Source: Bacteroidales bacterium
GTDB taxonomy: Bacteria; Bacteroidota; Bacteroidia; Bacteroidales; GCA-2748055
Assembly: GCA_029210725.1 (NCBI GenBank)
Contig: JARGFM010000001.1
Location: 112,640-145,529, forward strand
Reading direction: 5' to 3'
Length of the DNA stretch: 32,890 nt
Every line of letters starts with the position of its first letter. Position 1 is the stretch's first letter. The position numbers and the translations under genes were made by a program. The notes under the pieces were generated by a model that was given only the letters and a program-made list of their open reading frames with translations, made no database searches and was not told where the DNA came from. This document shows positions 1 through 6,710 of the stretch, in pieces.

Positions 1-331
1 GACCAGCAACAGTCACCGACGCATTACAGACTCCCGCATCGGCCGTCTGCGTCTGATCAGCTCCACAGGTGATCGTCGGCGCCTCATCATCGGTCACCGT
101 GATATCCTGCGTGCATGTGTTCGTGTTACCGTGGATATCGGTCACCGTCCAGGTCACCGTCGTGGTCCCCACCGGGTAGGTGCCGCTCGCATCGGCCGTG
201 CCGTTATAGTCATTGAGAACCGTGGCTACGCCACAGTTATCCCCCGTAGCCGGACCAGCAACAGTCACCGACGCATTACAGACTCCCGCATCGGCCGTCT
301 GCGTCTGATCAGCTCCACAGGTGATCGTCGG
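1..331 (-). repeat. Near-identical HYR-domain tandem repeat, period 252 bp (84 codons)
   Basis: Bases 1-79 and 253-331 are identical over 79 bp and then diverge. The offset of 252 bp equals 84 codons and so preserves frame. Translated, both copies give the HYR boundary reading PTITCGADQTQTADAGVC. The first copy is cut by the window edge, so the array continues to the left. This stretch also appears richer in GC than the rest of the same gene (345-1882), as expected if copies are recently duplicated or homogenised. Confidence 0.85.
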
Positions 332-1882
332 AGAAATAATGTCCTCCACGGTGACCATTGCCTGACAAGTTGAAGTATTGGCCGTGTTATCTTCCACCGT
401 CAGAGTAACTGTATTGTCTCCAAGATCGCCGCAATCAAAAGAGCTAATATCCAATGAAAGAGTTACAACGCCGCATCCATCATAGGATCCATCATCCACA
501 TCTCCCGGAACTATGGAAGCAGATCCAGCTGCATCCAGATATACAGTAATGTCCTGACACTGGGCAACAGGTGCAACATCAACAGAAACAACCACTGTAA
601 TATCATCAGTTCCAGTATGACCGTTGCCATCGGTAACCGTATAGGTCAGATTATACGATCCTGCAGTAGCATTGTTAAAGGTAGGTGATTGAACATTGGT
701 GGCAAGTAATGATGAAGCTTCAGGCCCAGACCACTGATGCGTATAAGTTCCATCTCCTCCCGATGGGTTGCCATCAAGAACTACATCCTGACCTTCACAT
801 ACAGTTGCCGGGTCGGGGGAAATGGTGGCTGTTGGATGACATTCAACTGCGTCAAATACCACAGCATCGATCCAATAATCACCGTGATCTGAAGGAGGTG
901 GCGAGGGATTCCTGAATCTTAAATAATAAGTATTCGTCTCAGCGCTTACAGAAGAAACCACATAGTAGTCTTTATCAGCTGTAATAAAGGTCCCGGAAAG
1001 TGAATGCTCCTTAAAACTGCTGCCATCTATAGATTCATCAAAGTATAACTTTGCCGGCCAGTTTGTCCCATCTCTTCTCTTCCAAACAATGTGATACTCC
1101 TGCCCAACAGAGACGATATCGTCTAATTGTACTATTATCCAGTCATTGTAATTATCAAGTTGAGCCCCTAGTCCATCCGGGGCACCAAGAGAACGTCCAG
1201 GCAATGCTACATTGAATTGAGCATCAAGGGAGCTGGCATAACCTGAAATCAACTGTTCTGAAGAAACAAGGTTGCAGGCAGGATCAACCAGGCAGACATC
1301 AGCGTTATAAGTAACTGCATCGATCAAAAAATCGGGAAAAACGACTTTGCTTATCCGTATATAGCGGGTATCAATATTAGCCGTGATAAGCACTTCATCA
1401 TATGAGGCTTCATTATTAGTTGTGATACTTTGAGCAGCTGATAATGGGTGCTCTGTCCAGTTGGTCCCATCTGAAGATTCAAAGAATTTTAGGACTGATT
1501 CTGGATCTTCACCAGTAAGTTGTCTCCAGAAAATGCTATACTGCTCCCCACTTTGCAGGGTATGTATAAGGTCAATTGTTATTATGTCGCCATTAGTAAA
1601 TAACTCCACCCCATTATTGTCAGGTTGTCCAATTATGAAATCTGGATTTGTAATCCCAACTTGATTCACAACCCTCCGTACAGACCCACTTACGGTTTGA
1701 AGTGCGTAACCCGGGGCACATTGGCTTAATAAGGCGGAACTTGCTAAGTGAAAGATCCCGGAAACAATAAACAACCCGATAATGAACCTGCCAAAGGAAG
1801 AAGGCCTGAATCTTCCATCATCCAGGTGGGATAGTTCAGCCAAAGAGTTAGTTTGTATAGTTTCCGGTTGGACGGAGATCAC
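1..1882 (-). CDS. Large secreted adhesin-like protein with discoidin-like, PKD-like and HYR repeats (partial, C-terminus off window)
   Basis: An open minus-strand frame runs from a GTG at 1882-1880, directly after an in-frame TAA, to the left edge without a stop (about 627 codons). A basic stretch and a hydrophobic segment at about residues 30-50 (core FIIGLFIVSGIF) form a signal sequence. Two similar modules follow at about 54-200 and 201-345; each has the pattern of a discoidin/F5-8C-like fold, with matching motifs FWRQ/VWKRRDGTNW, SSDGTNW/SIDGSSF and FLIDAV/YWIDAV. A PKD-like domain (about 350-440, VCEGQDVVLDG) leads into HYR domains marked TVTDIHGNTNTC and DEAPTITCGADQT. Such architectures are typical of T9SS-exported adhesins or gliding-type surface proteins of Bacteroidota, but the C-terminal sorting domain would lie outside. 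No ATG exists in frame near the start; a TTG at 1843 is an alternative. The ligand is unknown. Confidence 0.8.
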   Translation of the reverse strand, partial: MISVQPETIQTNSLAELSHLDDGRFRPSSFGRFIIGLFIVSGIFHLASSALLSQCAPGYALQTVSGSVRRVVNQVGITNPDFIIGQPDNNGVELFTNGDIITIDLIHTLQSGEQYSIFWRQLTGEDPESVLKFFESSDGTNWTEHPLSAAQSITTNNEASYDEVLITANIDTRYIRISKVVFPDFLIDAVTYNADVCLVDPACNLVSSEQLISGYASSLDAQFNVALPGRSLGAPDGLGAQLDNYNDWIIVQLDDIVSVGQEYHIVWKRRDGTNWPAKLYFDESIDGSSFKEHSLSGTFITADKDYYVVSSVSAETNTYYLRFRNPSPPPSDHGDYWIDAVVFDAVECHPTATISPDPATVCEGQDVVLDGNPSGGDGTYTHQWSGPEASSLLATNVQSPTFNNATAGSYNLTYTVTDGNGHTGTDDITVVVSVDVAPVAQCQDITVYLDAAGSASIVPGDVDDGSYDGCGVVTLSLDISSFDCGDLGDNTVTLTVEDNTANTSTCQAMVTVEDIISPTITCGADQTQTADAGVCNASVTVAGPATGDNCGVATVLNDYNGTADASGTYPVGTTTVTWTVTDIHGNTNTCTQDITVTDDEAPTITCGADQTQTADAGVCNASVTVAG

Positions 1883-2043
1883 TTCTTAAAAAATTTGATC
1901 CGGCTACTAAAAAATCTGTACCCGGAAAATAAAATCAAAACGACCTTTATTAGACCTGCATTTATTCAGTATCGTTGCTTATACGCATTATATTAGGTGT
2001 TAGTTACCCTGAACATAAGAAATATCGCGGCATTCTGCAATCT
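1883..2043. other. Intergenic region between recO and the adhesin-like gene
   Basis: This is 161 bp of AT-rich sequence between two minus-strand genes. I found no hairpin terminator after recO and no TAnnTTTG box on the minus strand. The adhesin's GTG start is preceded directly by TAA and AAGAA, without clear SD spacing. Confidence 0.5.
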
Positions 2044-2772
2044 CTATTTGACGAAATAAGAATGTAAAACCTCCAGGGATCGTATCTCTGCCATACCACT
2101 CACATGAAATTTGTAAAAGCGCAGCAGATTATCCAGGATTTGCTTTCTCTGGGCACCATTAAAAGTTCTCTCTTTAAGCGCTTGTAAATCAGATTGCATA
2201 TAATGGCTCCAAAGCTTACTGTCCTCCTGGTTCAGGAAGAGCTCGGGGTTTCCAAAATGAGCTTTAAACTGCCCGCTGTCCAGGTTGAAAAAAATCCGCT
2301 CCTCCCCAAAATTATTTTGAGGATAAAAACCAAGGTGCCTCGACAGTTGAAACATAAACAAAATATGAAAATCGGGGGCAGCCTCTTCCAGGGCATCCAG
2401 GTACTGGATGGTAGAGATCAGAAAGTTGGCCAGAATGGGGTTGGATTCCTGTTCCTTCACCACCCTGTAAAGGACCTCAGCCATAAAGATCGCCTGCGTA
2501 CTCTTGGTGATATCAAAGGGAATGGAATTGAGGGGAATAGCCCTGTTAACCTCCTTGACCAGCTGGAGCTCCCTGCTGTCTTTATGGTAGACTTCAAAAT
2601 CCAGGATAAAGAGAGGCTGAAACAGATTGGATCGGTTCTGTCTTCTTGATTTTCTTACTCCCTTCGCCATGAAAGTCTGCCTGCCCCAAAGCTCGGTATA
2701 GCAATGAACCACAAGGCTGGATTCGCCGTACCTCGTGGTGTGCAGAACAATGCCCCTGGTTTTCCGGATCAT
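2044..2772 (-). CDS. recO: DNA repair protein RecO
   Basis: RecO mediates RecFOR-dependent loading of RecA onto SSB-coated single-stranded DNA and anneals complementary strands. The chosen start is the ATG at 2772-2770, giving 242 aa that begin MIRKTRGIVLHTTRYGESS, the characteristic RecO N-terminal OB-fold opening. The frame stays open 44 codons upstream to 2904, but that would overlap the end of porZ and has no RecO similarity. The middle (GRQTFMAKGVRKSRR) and the helical C-terminal half fit the family in length and pattern. The four-cysteine zinc motif of some RecO proteins is not visible. It lies 17 bp after porZ on the same strand, so it is probably co-transcribed. The ORF ends in TAG. 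Confidence 0.93.
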   Translation of the reverse strand: MIRKTRGIVLHTTRYGESSLVVHCYTELWGRQTFMAKGVRKSRRQNRSNLFQPLFILDFEVYHKDSRELQLVKEVNRAIPLNSIPFDITKSTQAIFMAEVLYRVVKEQESNPILANFLISTIQYLDALEEAAPDFHILFMFQLSRHLGFYPQNNFGEERIFFNLDSGQFKAHFGNPELFLNQEDSKLWSHYMQSDLQALKERTFNGAQRKQILDNLLRFYKFHVSGMAEIRSLEVLHSYFVK

Positions 2773-2789
2773 ATCATCAGAGGCTTGCA

Positions 2790-5081
2790 CTAATGAATGA
2801 AAAGAAGCTTGGTCACATGAGACTGTGTTCCGTCCCCGCTGGAGAGATAGATCATATAGACGCCCGTCGCAACGCGTTCCCCTCTTAAATTTTTCCCATC
2901 CCAAATAGCCTGACCACCCAGCGACTCGGTTTCAAACACCAGGTTGCCACTCATATCGGTAATCTTCACGGTGCTTCTTTCCATCAATCCCTTTATAGCC
3001 ACATTCCCGTCGAAGTTTTCCCTTACCGGATTGGGATATACGACCACATGATTAAAAGCCGGACTCCCCTGAAGAGCTTCTCCCTTGTAGGAGATAATTC
3101 CCTTGTCCGTGCCAAAAAAGACTTCACCGGATATTCCATCCACACAGATATCCGTGAGTGTATTGGAAAGCAGGGGACTGTTACTGGTATTGAAATGATT
3201 AATCTCACTAAACCCATCCTCAGAAACCAGATAGGCCCCTCCGCCGGAGGTCCCCAGCCATTTTCTGTTGGCCCCATCCACCTCTATACTGGTGATAACC
3301 TGGGTACCCAGTAAAGGATCGGCAAAGCCGCTCCCGTCATTTCTGGGAATAAGAATCTCCTGCGCATAAATGCTGCCATCTGAAAACAGTCTGTATGGGC
3401 TGTACATGACCAGGACTCCCTGGTTGGTACCCAGCCAGAGATTTCCATGGTGATCTTCAGCAAAGGAGTACACATCATTGGTGATGACTTTACCAAATTT
3501 ATCTACCACGCTCACCTTCTTGTAAATATCATCGGAAATATCTTCGATGGTCCGGTTATCATCCATGGCAAAGAGGCCGTTCCCCCTGGGTACAATGACC
3601 CACTTCTGACCGGAACTGCTCACCAGGATGTCGCCCAGCGCGTTAAACGAAGTGATAAGATTATCCACCCGAAAGCTTTTCCAGGTTCCGTCTGCCTTCC
3701 TTACCGAGATCGGTTCAGCCACATTGGAATTGGTCATCCAGAGATTCCCATCAGGATCCAGTGCCACACCGCCTATCCGGACATAGGGCCCAGGAATGAT
3801 GGTCTGCAGGGAGCTGTTGCTTTCATTGTACCTGGTAATCTCATCGCCCCTGTACTCCAGTATGCCCATACCCCAGGAAGCGGTATATACATGATATGGA
3901 TCATCCGGGTCTATGGCCAGTTTGATCAGATCCCTGTCTTCCCAGCTGTGTTTCCAGCTCCACTCATCATCCGCAAGGGTTTCCAGCGTAGCTGTATTCC
4001 ATAAGTTATTCCATGATCCGGAAATTCCGCCAACAACAGCATGCAAAACGCCTTCAGCGGATTCCATATCAAATACAGAAGTGGAATACGGTCCGTCCGG
4101 GGTGATGGTCCAGGTTCCCCCTCCCTGGTTGGTCATCAGTCCCCAGCCGTTATCGGCCAGCCAGAGATCTCCCCGCGTATCCAGAACTGCAGAGCGGGGT
4201 TTTGGACTGAACATCTGCTGAACAACCAGGAAATCCGTATTAATCAGATGAACAGCGGTATCATCGACCAGGGACAGAAAATTGCCCTGATTCAATATCT
4301 CATGACATATATTCCCCGTAAAATAGGGATATGGAATCCAGGCCATTCCGCTGCTGTAATAGACCTGGTCCTGTTCACCGGCCGGATCATCGGATGAGGC
4401 AAACACGTGATTCTCAAAACAGGCTACAGATCCAAATGCTCCGCCCGACCCAGGGATATCTGTTAGCAATTCCCAGGCATTGTAATCCACAAGGAAGGGG
4501 TCGGACAGCAAGGCTCTTCTGATCCCCTGGTCGGTGGCCGCATAAAGATAGCTTCCATCGGAGCTAAGCTGGTTCACCTTAAGCGTTTGACCATTATCCC
4601 CGATCAGATAGGTCTCACTGATTTCATCTCTCTCCAGGTTTATTACAACAATACCAAATCCGGTGGACAGATAAGCCCTGGTTCCGATGTAGTAAATATC
4701 ATAAATGCTTTTATCACCTGTAATCTGCTTTTTCATAATATCCGGCAGATTCACTATGGTGTTGTTCCTGATGATATCCAGGTTTGAGTTCTCATAAGCC
4801 AGGATCAGGGTTTCGAGTTCTTCGCTCCAGCGCATTGCAGAAACTCCATTATCGGATAATCCATCGATCTTGGAGATTTTCTCCACCAGGTGATCCTCCA
4901 GGTTATAGTAAAAAAGCCCGCCCGTTGTGGAACAATATACCCTGTCGTCGGTGGCCTCCACCAGAGTACAGTACTGATAAGGAAGATGTGTCCTCCACTG
5001 TCCCATGGTAATCTGACCCGATAAAGGAAGAGATACCCCGGTAATAAACCCAAATACTAATAGAAATAGCCTGTCCCGCAT
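2790..5081 (-). CDS. porZ: PorZ-type T9SS protein, two beta-propellers plus C-terminal sorting-like domain
   Basis: At 763 aa this matches PorZ of the type IX secretion system. In Porphyromonas, PorZ sits on the cell surface and delivers anionic LPS to the PorU sortase for attachment to cargo. A signal peptide (about 1-22, ending LPLSG) precedes the diagnostic N-terminus GQWRTHLPYQYCT and the phrase GGLFYYN. Propeller blades follow, with repeated patterns such as DLWLADNGWGL, NLWMTNSN, NLWLGTNQGVL and GEVFFGTDKGI. From about residue 676 a beta-sandwich of the T9SS type A kind begins at VVVYPNPV and ends near ATGVYMIYL. Its position between rdgB and recO on the same strand gives an operon-like arrangement (40 bp to rdgB, 17 bp to recO). 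It implies that this organism has a T9SS, which fits the adhesin-like gene at the left edge. Confidence 0.85.
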   Translation of the reverse strand: MRDRLFLLVFGFITGVSLPLSGQITMGQWRTHLPYQYCTLVEATDDRVYCSTTGGLFYYNLEDHLVEKISKIDGLSDNGVSAMRWSEELETLILAYENSNLDIIRNNTIVNLPDIMKKQITGDKSIYDIYYIGTRAYLSTGFGIVVINLERDEISETYLIGDNGQTLKVNQLSSDGSYLYAATDQGIRRALLSDPFLVDYNAWELLTDIPGSGGAFGSVACFENHVFASSDDPAGEQDQVYYSSGMAWIPYPYFTGNICHEILNQGNFLSLVDDTAVHLINTDFLVVQQMFSPKPRSAVLDTRGDLWLADNGWGLMTNQGGGTWTITPDGPYSTSVFDMESAEGVLHAVVGGISGSWNNLWNTATLETLADDEWSWKHSWEDRDLIKLAIDPDDPYHVYTASWGMGILEYRGDEITRYNESNSSLQTIIPGPYVRIGGVALDPDGNLWMTNSNVAEPISVRKADGTWKSFRVDNLITSFNALGDILVSSSGQKWVIVPRGNGLFAMDDNRTIEDISDDIYKKVSVVDKFGKVITNDVYSFAEDHHGNLWLGTNQGVLVMYSPYRLFSDGSIYAQEILIPRNDGSGFADPLLGTQVITSIEVDGANRKWLGTSGGGAYLVSEDGFSEINHFNTSNSPLLSNTLTDICVDGISGEVFFGTDKGIISYKGEALQGSPAFNHVVVYPNPVRENFDGNVAIKGLMERSTVKITDMSGNLVFETESLGGQAIWDGKNLRGERVATGVYMIYLSSGDGTQSHVTKLLFIH

Positions 5082-5121
5082 CCCAAATGGTTTCTATATA
5101 TACGCAAATAGCAGAGACATA

Positions 5122-5718
5122 TTACATCGCCTTCAGAAAATCTACCAGTCCCTGCACAGCCCTGGCCCGGTGGCTGATCCGGTTCTTCATGGAAAGATTC
5201 ATCTCTGCAAATGTGGACTCGTGTCCTTCCGGAATAAAAACGGGATCATAGCCAAATCCTTCGGTCCCGGAAGCTTTCCTGGAGATAGATCCCTCTACCA
5301 CCCCATTAAACTGATACTCTTTACCATGCATAATCAGTGAAATTACCGTCCGGAAACGGGCCGACCGCTTGCTGCTTCCTTCCATTTGCAGCAGTAATTT
5401 CCGGATATTACCTGCAGAAGGTTCCATTTCGGGAAAGGTGAGCTGACCAATCCTTGAATACCTGGCTGAATAAACCCCCGGAGCCCCTTTCAAAAAATCC
5501 ACTTCCAGACCAGTATCGTCTGCAAAGCAATTCCGTCCGGTTTTATTAAAAACATACCAGGCTTTCTGAGAAGCGTTTTCTTCCAGTGTTTCATGATCCT
5601 CGGGGATCTCCTCCTCAATCCGGAGATCTTTCAATCCCAGTATTCGATAGCTGTCCCCCAACAGGGAGCTTATCTCCATAAGTTTATGAAGATTATTGGT
5701 AGCAAATACGATTTCCAT
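5122..5718 (-). CDS. rdgB: RdgB/HAM1 non-canonical purine NTP pyrophosphatase (dITP/XTP)
   Basis: The enzyme hydrolyses dITP, XTP and ITP to monophosphate plus pyrophosphate, keeping deaminated purines out of DNA and RNA. The start at 5718 gives 198 aa beginning MEIVFATNNLHKL, the family's substrate-binding N-terminus (ATNN.HK). Further motifs are FADDTGLEVD (metal and base site), GAPGVYSARYS, GFGYDPVF and SHRARA near the end. All the usual signature residues appear intact and the length is typical. The frame is open 39 codons upstream into uspA, but only the 5718 start matches the family. A terminator-like hairpin and nine-T run end 4 nt before this ATG, leaving no ordinary Shine-Dalgarno, so expression may depend on read-through or be attenuated. 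porZ follows 40 bp downstream. Confidence 0.95.
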   Translation of the reverse strand: MEIVFATNNLHKLMEISSLLGDSYRILGLKDLRIEEEIPEDHETLEENASQKAWYVFNKTGRNCFADDTGLEVDFLKGAPGVYSARYSRIGQLTFPEMEPSAGNIRKLLLQMEGSSKRSARFRTVISLIMHGKEYQFNGVVEGSISRKASGTEGFGYDPVFIPEGHESTFAEMNLSMKNRISHRARAVQGLVDFLKAM

Positions 5719-5722
5719 AACC

Positions 5723-5749
5723 AAAAAAAAAGCCGCAATTAGTTGCGGC
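5723..5749 (-). terminator. Intrinsic terminator after the UspA gene, abutting the rdgB start
   Basis: On the minus strand a 7-bp stem (GCCGCAA, loop CTAA, TTGCGGC; 5749-5743 with 5738-5732) is followed by nine T (5731-5723). This is a textbook intrinsic terminator 25 bp after the uspA stop. It ends only 4 nt before the rdgB ATG. Confidence 0.85.
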
Positions 5750-5774
5750 CTTGAATTTACATATTTTGATTCTC

Positions 5775-6614
5775 TTACGCGCCTCCGGCGGCTCTGAATC
5801 CACCGGCAATTTTTGCAGGTCTGGGATTCATGCACATAACTGGCAGGTTTTCCGGATTGGCCAGGATATACTGTTCGGGAGCTCCCAACATATAGTCTAC
5901 CCAGCGTATGTCGCGCGTAGCCATAATTAAAATCAGGTCTGCGTTATGTTCCCTGGCAAAATGGACAATCTCCTTTTTGAATTTTTCCTTGCCCGAAGCG
6001 GTAACAATCTCATATGCCACATCGTGTCCTTTGAGAAAGGTTTCCACGTACTTGATATTGGAGAGTATTTTTCTTTTAAACCCTTTATCCCTGGCACTCG
6101 ACTTCAGAATAATGAATTTCGATCCGAAATTCCTTGCCAGATAATAAATCCAGTTTGCCTTCTCCTTGTTTTCACGTTTGAAATCAATGGGAAGCAGAAT
6201 GGTGTCAAATTTCTCCTTTACCGGCTTATCCTGAATCACCAGGAAGGGGATCCGGGAGGAAACCACTACCTTCAGCGCCCTGCTGCCAAAAAGTTTCTGA
6301 GCACCCTTCATCCCATGGGTTCCCATGATTATCATTTCAGTCTTTAACTCCTTTGCGGTCTCTCCGATGGCATGGAAAATGGATCCTCCCACCACTTTAA
6401 CATGAGGCTTTTTACCATACTCTTTCCCGAGTTTTTCCGCGGAGGCTTCCAGTTCGCTGCTTTTACCAGCTATATGATGTTCTTCATGTGCGACGTGCAA
6501 AAGAAGAATCTCTCTGTTCAGAGCCTTTGAAACATTTACAGCATGCTTAAAAGCGTTCTCAGCCACCGGGGAGAAATCCCATGGTACGATAATAGGCCTT
6601 TCTAACTTTTCCAT
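5775..6614 (-). CDS. Tandem-domain universal stress protein (UspA family)
   Basis: This 279-aa cytoplasmic protein has two Usp (HUP-fold) domains. Domain one (about 1-130) opens with PIIVPWDFSPVAENAF, has the LLHVAHEE strand, and carries an ATP-loop-like segment, GTHGMKG...GSRALKVV. The spacing between the glycine pair and GS is one residue shorter than the commonest G-2x-G-9x-G(S/T) form. Domain two (about 135-265) opens DTILLPIDF and ends with a degenerate loop (IMATRDIRWVDYMLGAPEQ) that lacks the glycine pattern, so only the first domain is likely to bind nucleotide. Usp proteins are induced under starvation or stress; the substrate is unknown. The gene is divergent from the adenylate cyclase at 6711 and terminated at 5723-5749. 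Confidence 0.9.
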   Translation of the reverse strand: MEKLERPIIVPWDFSPVAENAFKHAVNVSKALNREILLLHVAHEEHHIAGKSSELEASAEKLGKEYGKKPHVKVVGGSIFHAIGETAKELKTEMIIMGTHGMKGAQKLFGSRALKVVVSSRIPFLVIQDKPVKEKFDTILLPIDFKRENKEKANWIYYLARNFGSKFIILKSSARDKGFKRKILSNIKYVETFLKGHDVAYEIVTASGKEKFKKEIVHFAREHNADLILIMATRDIRWVDYMLGAPEQYILANPENLPVMCMNPRPAKIAGGFRAAGGA

Positions 6615-6660
6615 TAAGATCCTATTGTTTGGTTATCAATTAAGGGTAAATATATATTTT

Positions 6661-6668
6661 TACTTTTG
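6661..6668 (+). promoter_or_regulatory. Candidate Bacteroidota -7 box upstream of the cyclase gene
   Basis: TACTTTTG matches TAnnTTTG and lies 42 bp before the cyclase ATG in the 96-bp divergent intergenic region. No well-spaced TTG/TTTG -33 box was found, so the call rests on the -7 match alone. Confidence 0.35.
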
Positions 6669-6710
6669 ATAATATCTTACGCAGGAAGCTCAAGCTAAGT
6701 TACACAAGTT

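Noticed and set aside
131-915. Plus-strand open frames (131-373 and 685-915) over the left edge
   Set aside because: They lie antisense to a continuous minus-strand frame with clear HYR, PKD and discoidin-like domains; their own translations are basic low-information sequences.
2773-2904. 44-codon N-terminal extension of recO
   Set aside because: It overlaps the porZ 3' end and has no RecO character; the RecO N-terminus starts at 2772.
5719-5835. 39-codon N-terminal extension of rdgB
   Set aside because: It would overlap uspA and read through the terminator hairpin; family similarity starts at MEIVFATNN (5718).
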